A stretch of DNA of 64,000 nucleotides from NCBI GenBank assembly GCA_903911355.1, contig CAIWDD010000023.1:53087-117086 (forward strand). Direction: 5' to 3'. Source of the stretch: an uncultured Nodularia sp. (GTDB lineage Bacteria; Cyanobacteriota; Cyanobacteriia; Cyanobacteriales; Nostocaceae). This document shows, one piece after another, positions 63,758 to 64,000 of the stretch (position 1 is the stretch's first letter; the number at the start of each line of letters is the position of its first letter). A program made the position numbers and the translations under genes. Below the pieces are notes generated by a model that was given only the letters and a program-made list of their open reading frames with translations, was not told where the DNA came from and searched no databases.

Positions 63758-64000
63758 AGATCCTCGACTTCTCACATAATTAGAGATACTCTGGGATAAT
63801 TTATCTAGAAGTTTACTAGATCCCCGACTTCTCACATTATCACAGACACCCTAGCATAATTTATCTAGAAGTCGGGGATCTTTGGGGCGAGTTTAGCTCC
63901 CCGACTTCTCACATTATCACAGACACCCTAGCATAATTTATCTAGAAGTCGGGGATCTTTGGGGCGAGTTTAGATCCCCGACTTCTCACATTATCACAGA
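63758..64000. repeat. 77-bp tandem repeat with hairpin arms
   Basis: Two complete 77-bp units (63818-63894 and 63895-63971) are followed by a third cut by the window end (from 63972), and preceded by a shorter, divergent unit (63758-63817). Each complete unit contains the inverted arms CCCCGACTTCT and AGAAGTCGGGG about 40 bp apart. The full units differ at one base (AGATC versus AGCTC). No reading frame is evident. Confidence 0.9.

Noticed and set aside
63758..64000. CRISPR array
   Set aside because: The whole 77-bp unit is repeated, so there are no unique spacers.

Overview
The window is chromosomal DNA from a filamentous, Nostocales-type cyanobacterium (Anabaena/Nostoc relatives). The evidence is a psaM gene for photosystem I subunit XII, a valyl-tRNA synthetase carrying the cyanobacterial CAAD membrane domain, a MgdA-type glucolipid synthase, a CoaR/CoaT cobalt-export pair, many HIP1 octamers (GCGATCGC), heptameric tandem repeats and several families of dispersed intergenic palindromes. 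No rRNA, tRNA or CRISPR array was seen. Most genes are housekeeping genes in short transcription units separated by repeat-rich spacers.

Layout. 0-9 kb: a DUF2103 gene (cut by the window edge), clpS, a secreted FAD oxidoreductase, infC (probable AUU start), a membrane-anchored helical-repeat/TPR protein, a KAS III-like condensing enzyme and gatB. 9-14 kb: two DUF1565 beta-helix proteins, one with SLH domains, around a hypothetical gene. 14-19.6 kb: a broken membrane-protein gene, thiE-thiS, a GT4 glycosyltransferase, a 1.2-kb spacer and a DUF1517 protein. 19.8-25 kb: an orphan C5-cytosine methyltransferase, a small conserved gene, and the divergent cobalt pair coaT/coaR with a clear MerR-type operator; the coaR 3' end runs into the antisense of a FecCD permease remnant. 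25-34.7 kb: a 1099-residue phosphate-binding-like/DUF4912 protein, a small membrane protein, a TPR-CHAT protein lacking both catalytic residues, a TnpB relic and a short paralogue of the CHAT protein N-terminus. 34.9-44.7 kb: dnaX, mgdA, a BioD-like/DRTGG protein, a DprA-like protein, MAPEG, YajQ, conserved cyanobacterial unknowns, psaM and a ribulokinase-like FGGY kinase. 44.9-58.9 kb: valS-CAAD, an ABC1 kinase, recN, DUF3122, an Ap4A phosphorylase-like gene, a J-domain protein, a Rieske ferredoxin, a VWA protein, an Slr1339-type protein, a 2TM protein and a creatininase-family gene. 59-64 kb: an AAA ATPase/PD-(D/E)XK gene inside a repeat-bounded module, purH, a manganese catalase and a 77-bp tandem repeat.

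Functional links that the sequence supports directly are few: thiE-thiS (thiamine), coaR-coaT (cobalt efflux) and the shared domain of the two proteins at 29.7-34.7 kb. Mobile DNA is present only as wreckage: a TnpB pseudogene, an IS4/IS5-type transposase scrap, several IS200/IS605-like terminal hairpins and a MITE-like element. The most unusual items are the KAS III homologue with His and Asn apparently exchanged, the catalytically dead CHAT protein with its partner paralogue, the coaR tail encoded by antisense of a dead gene, the 29-residue helical repeat protein, and the repeat-bounded AAA/nuclease module.
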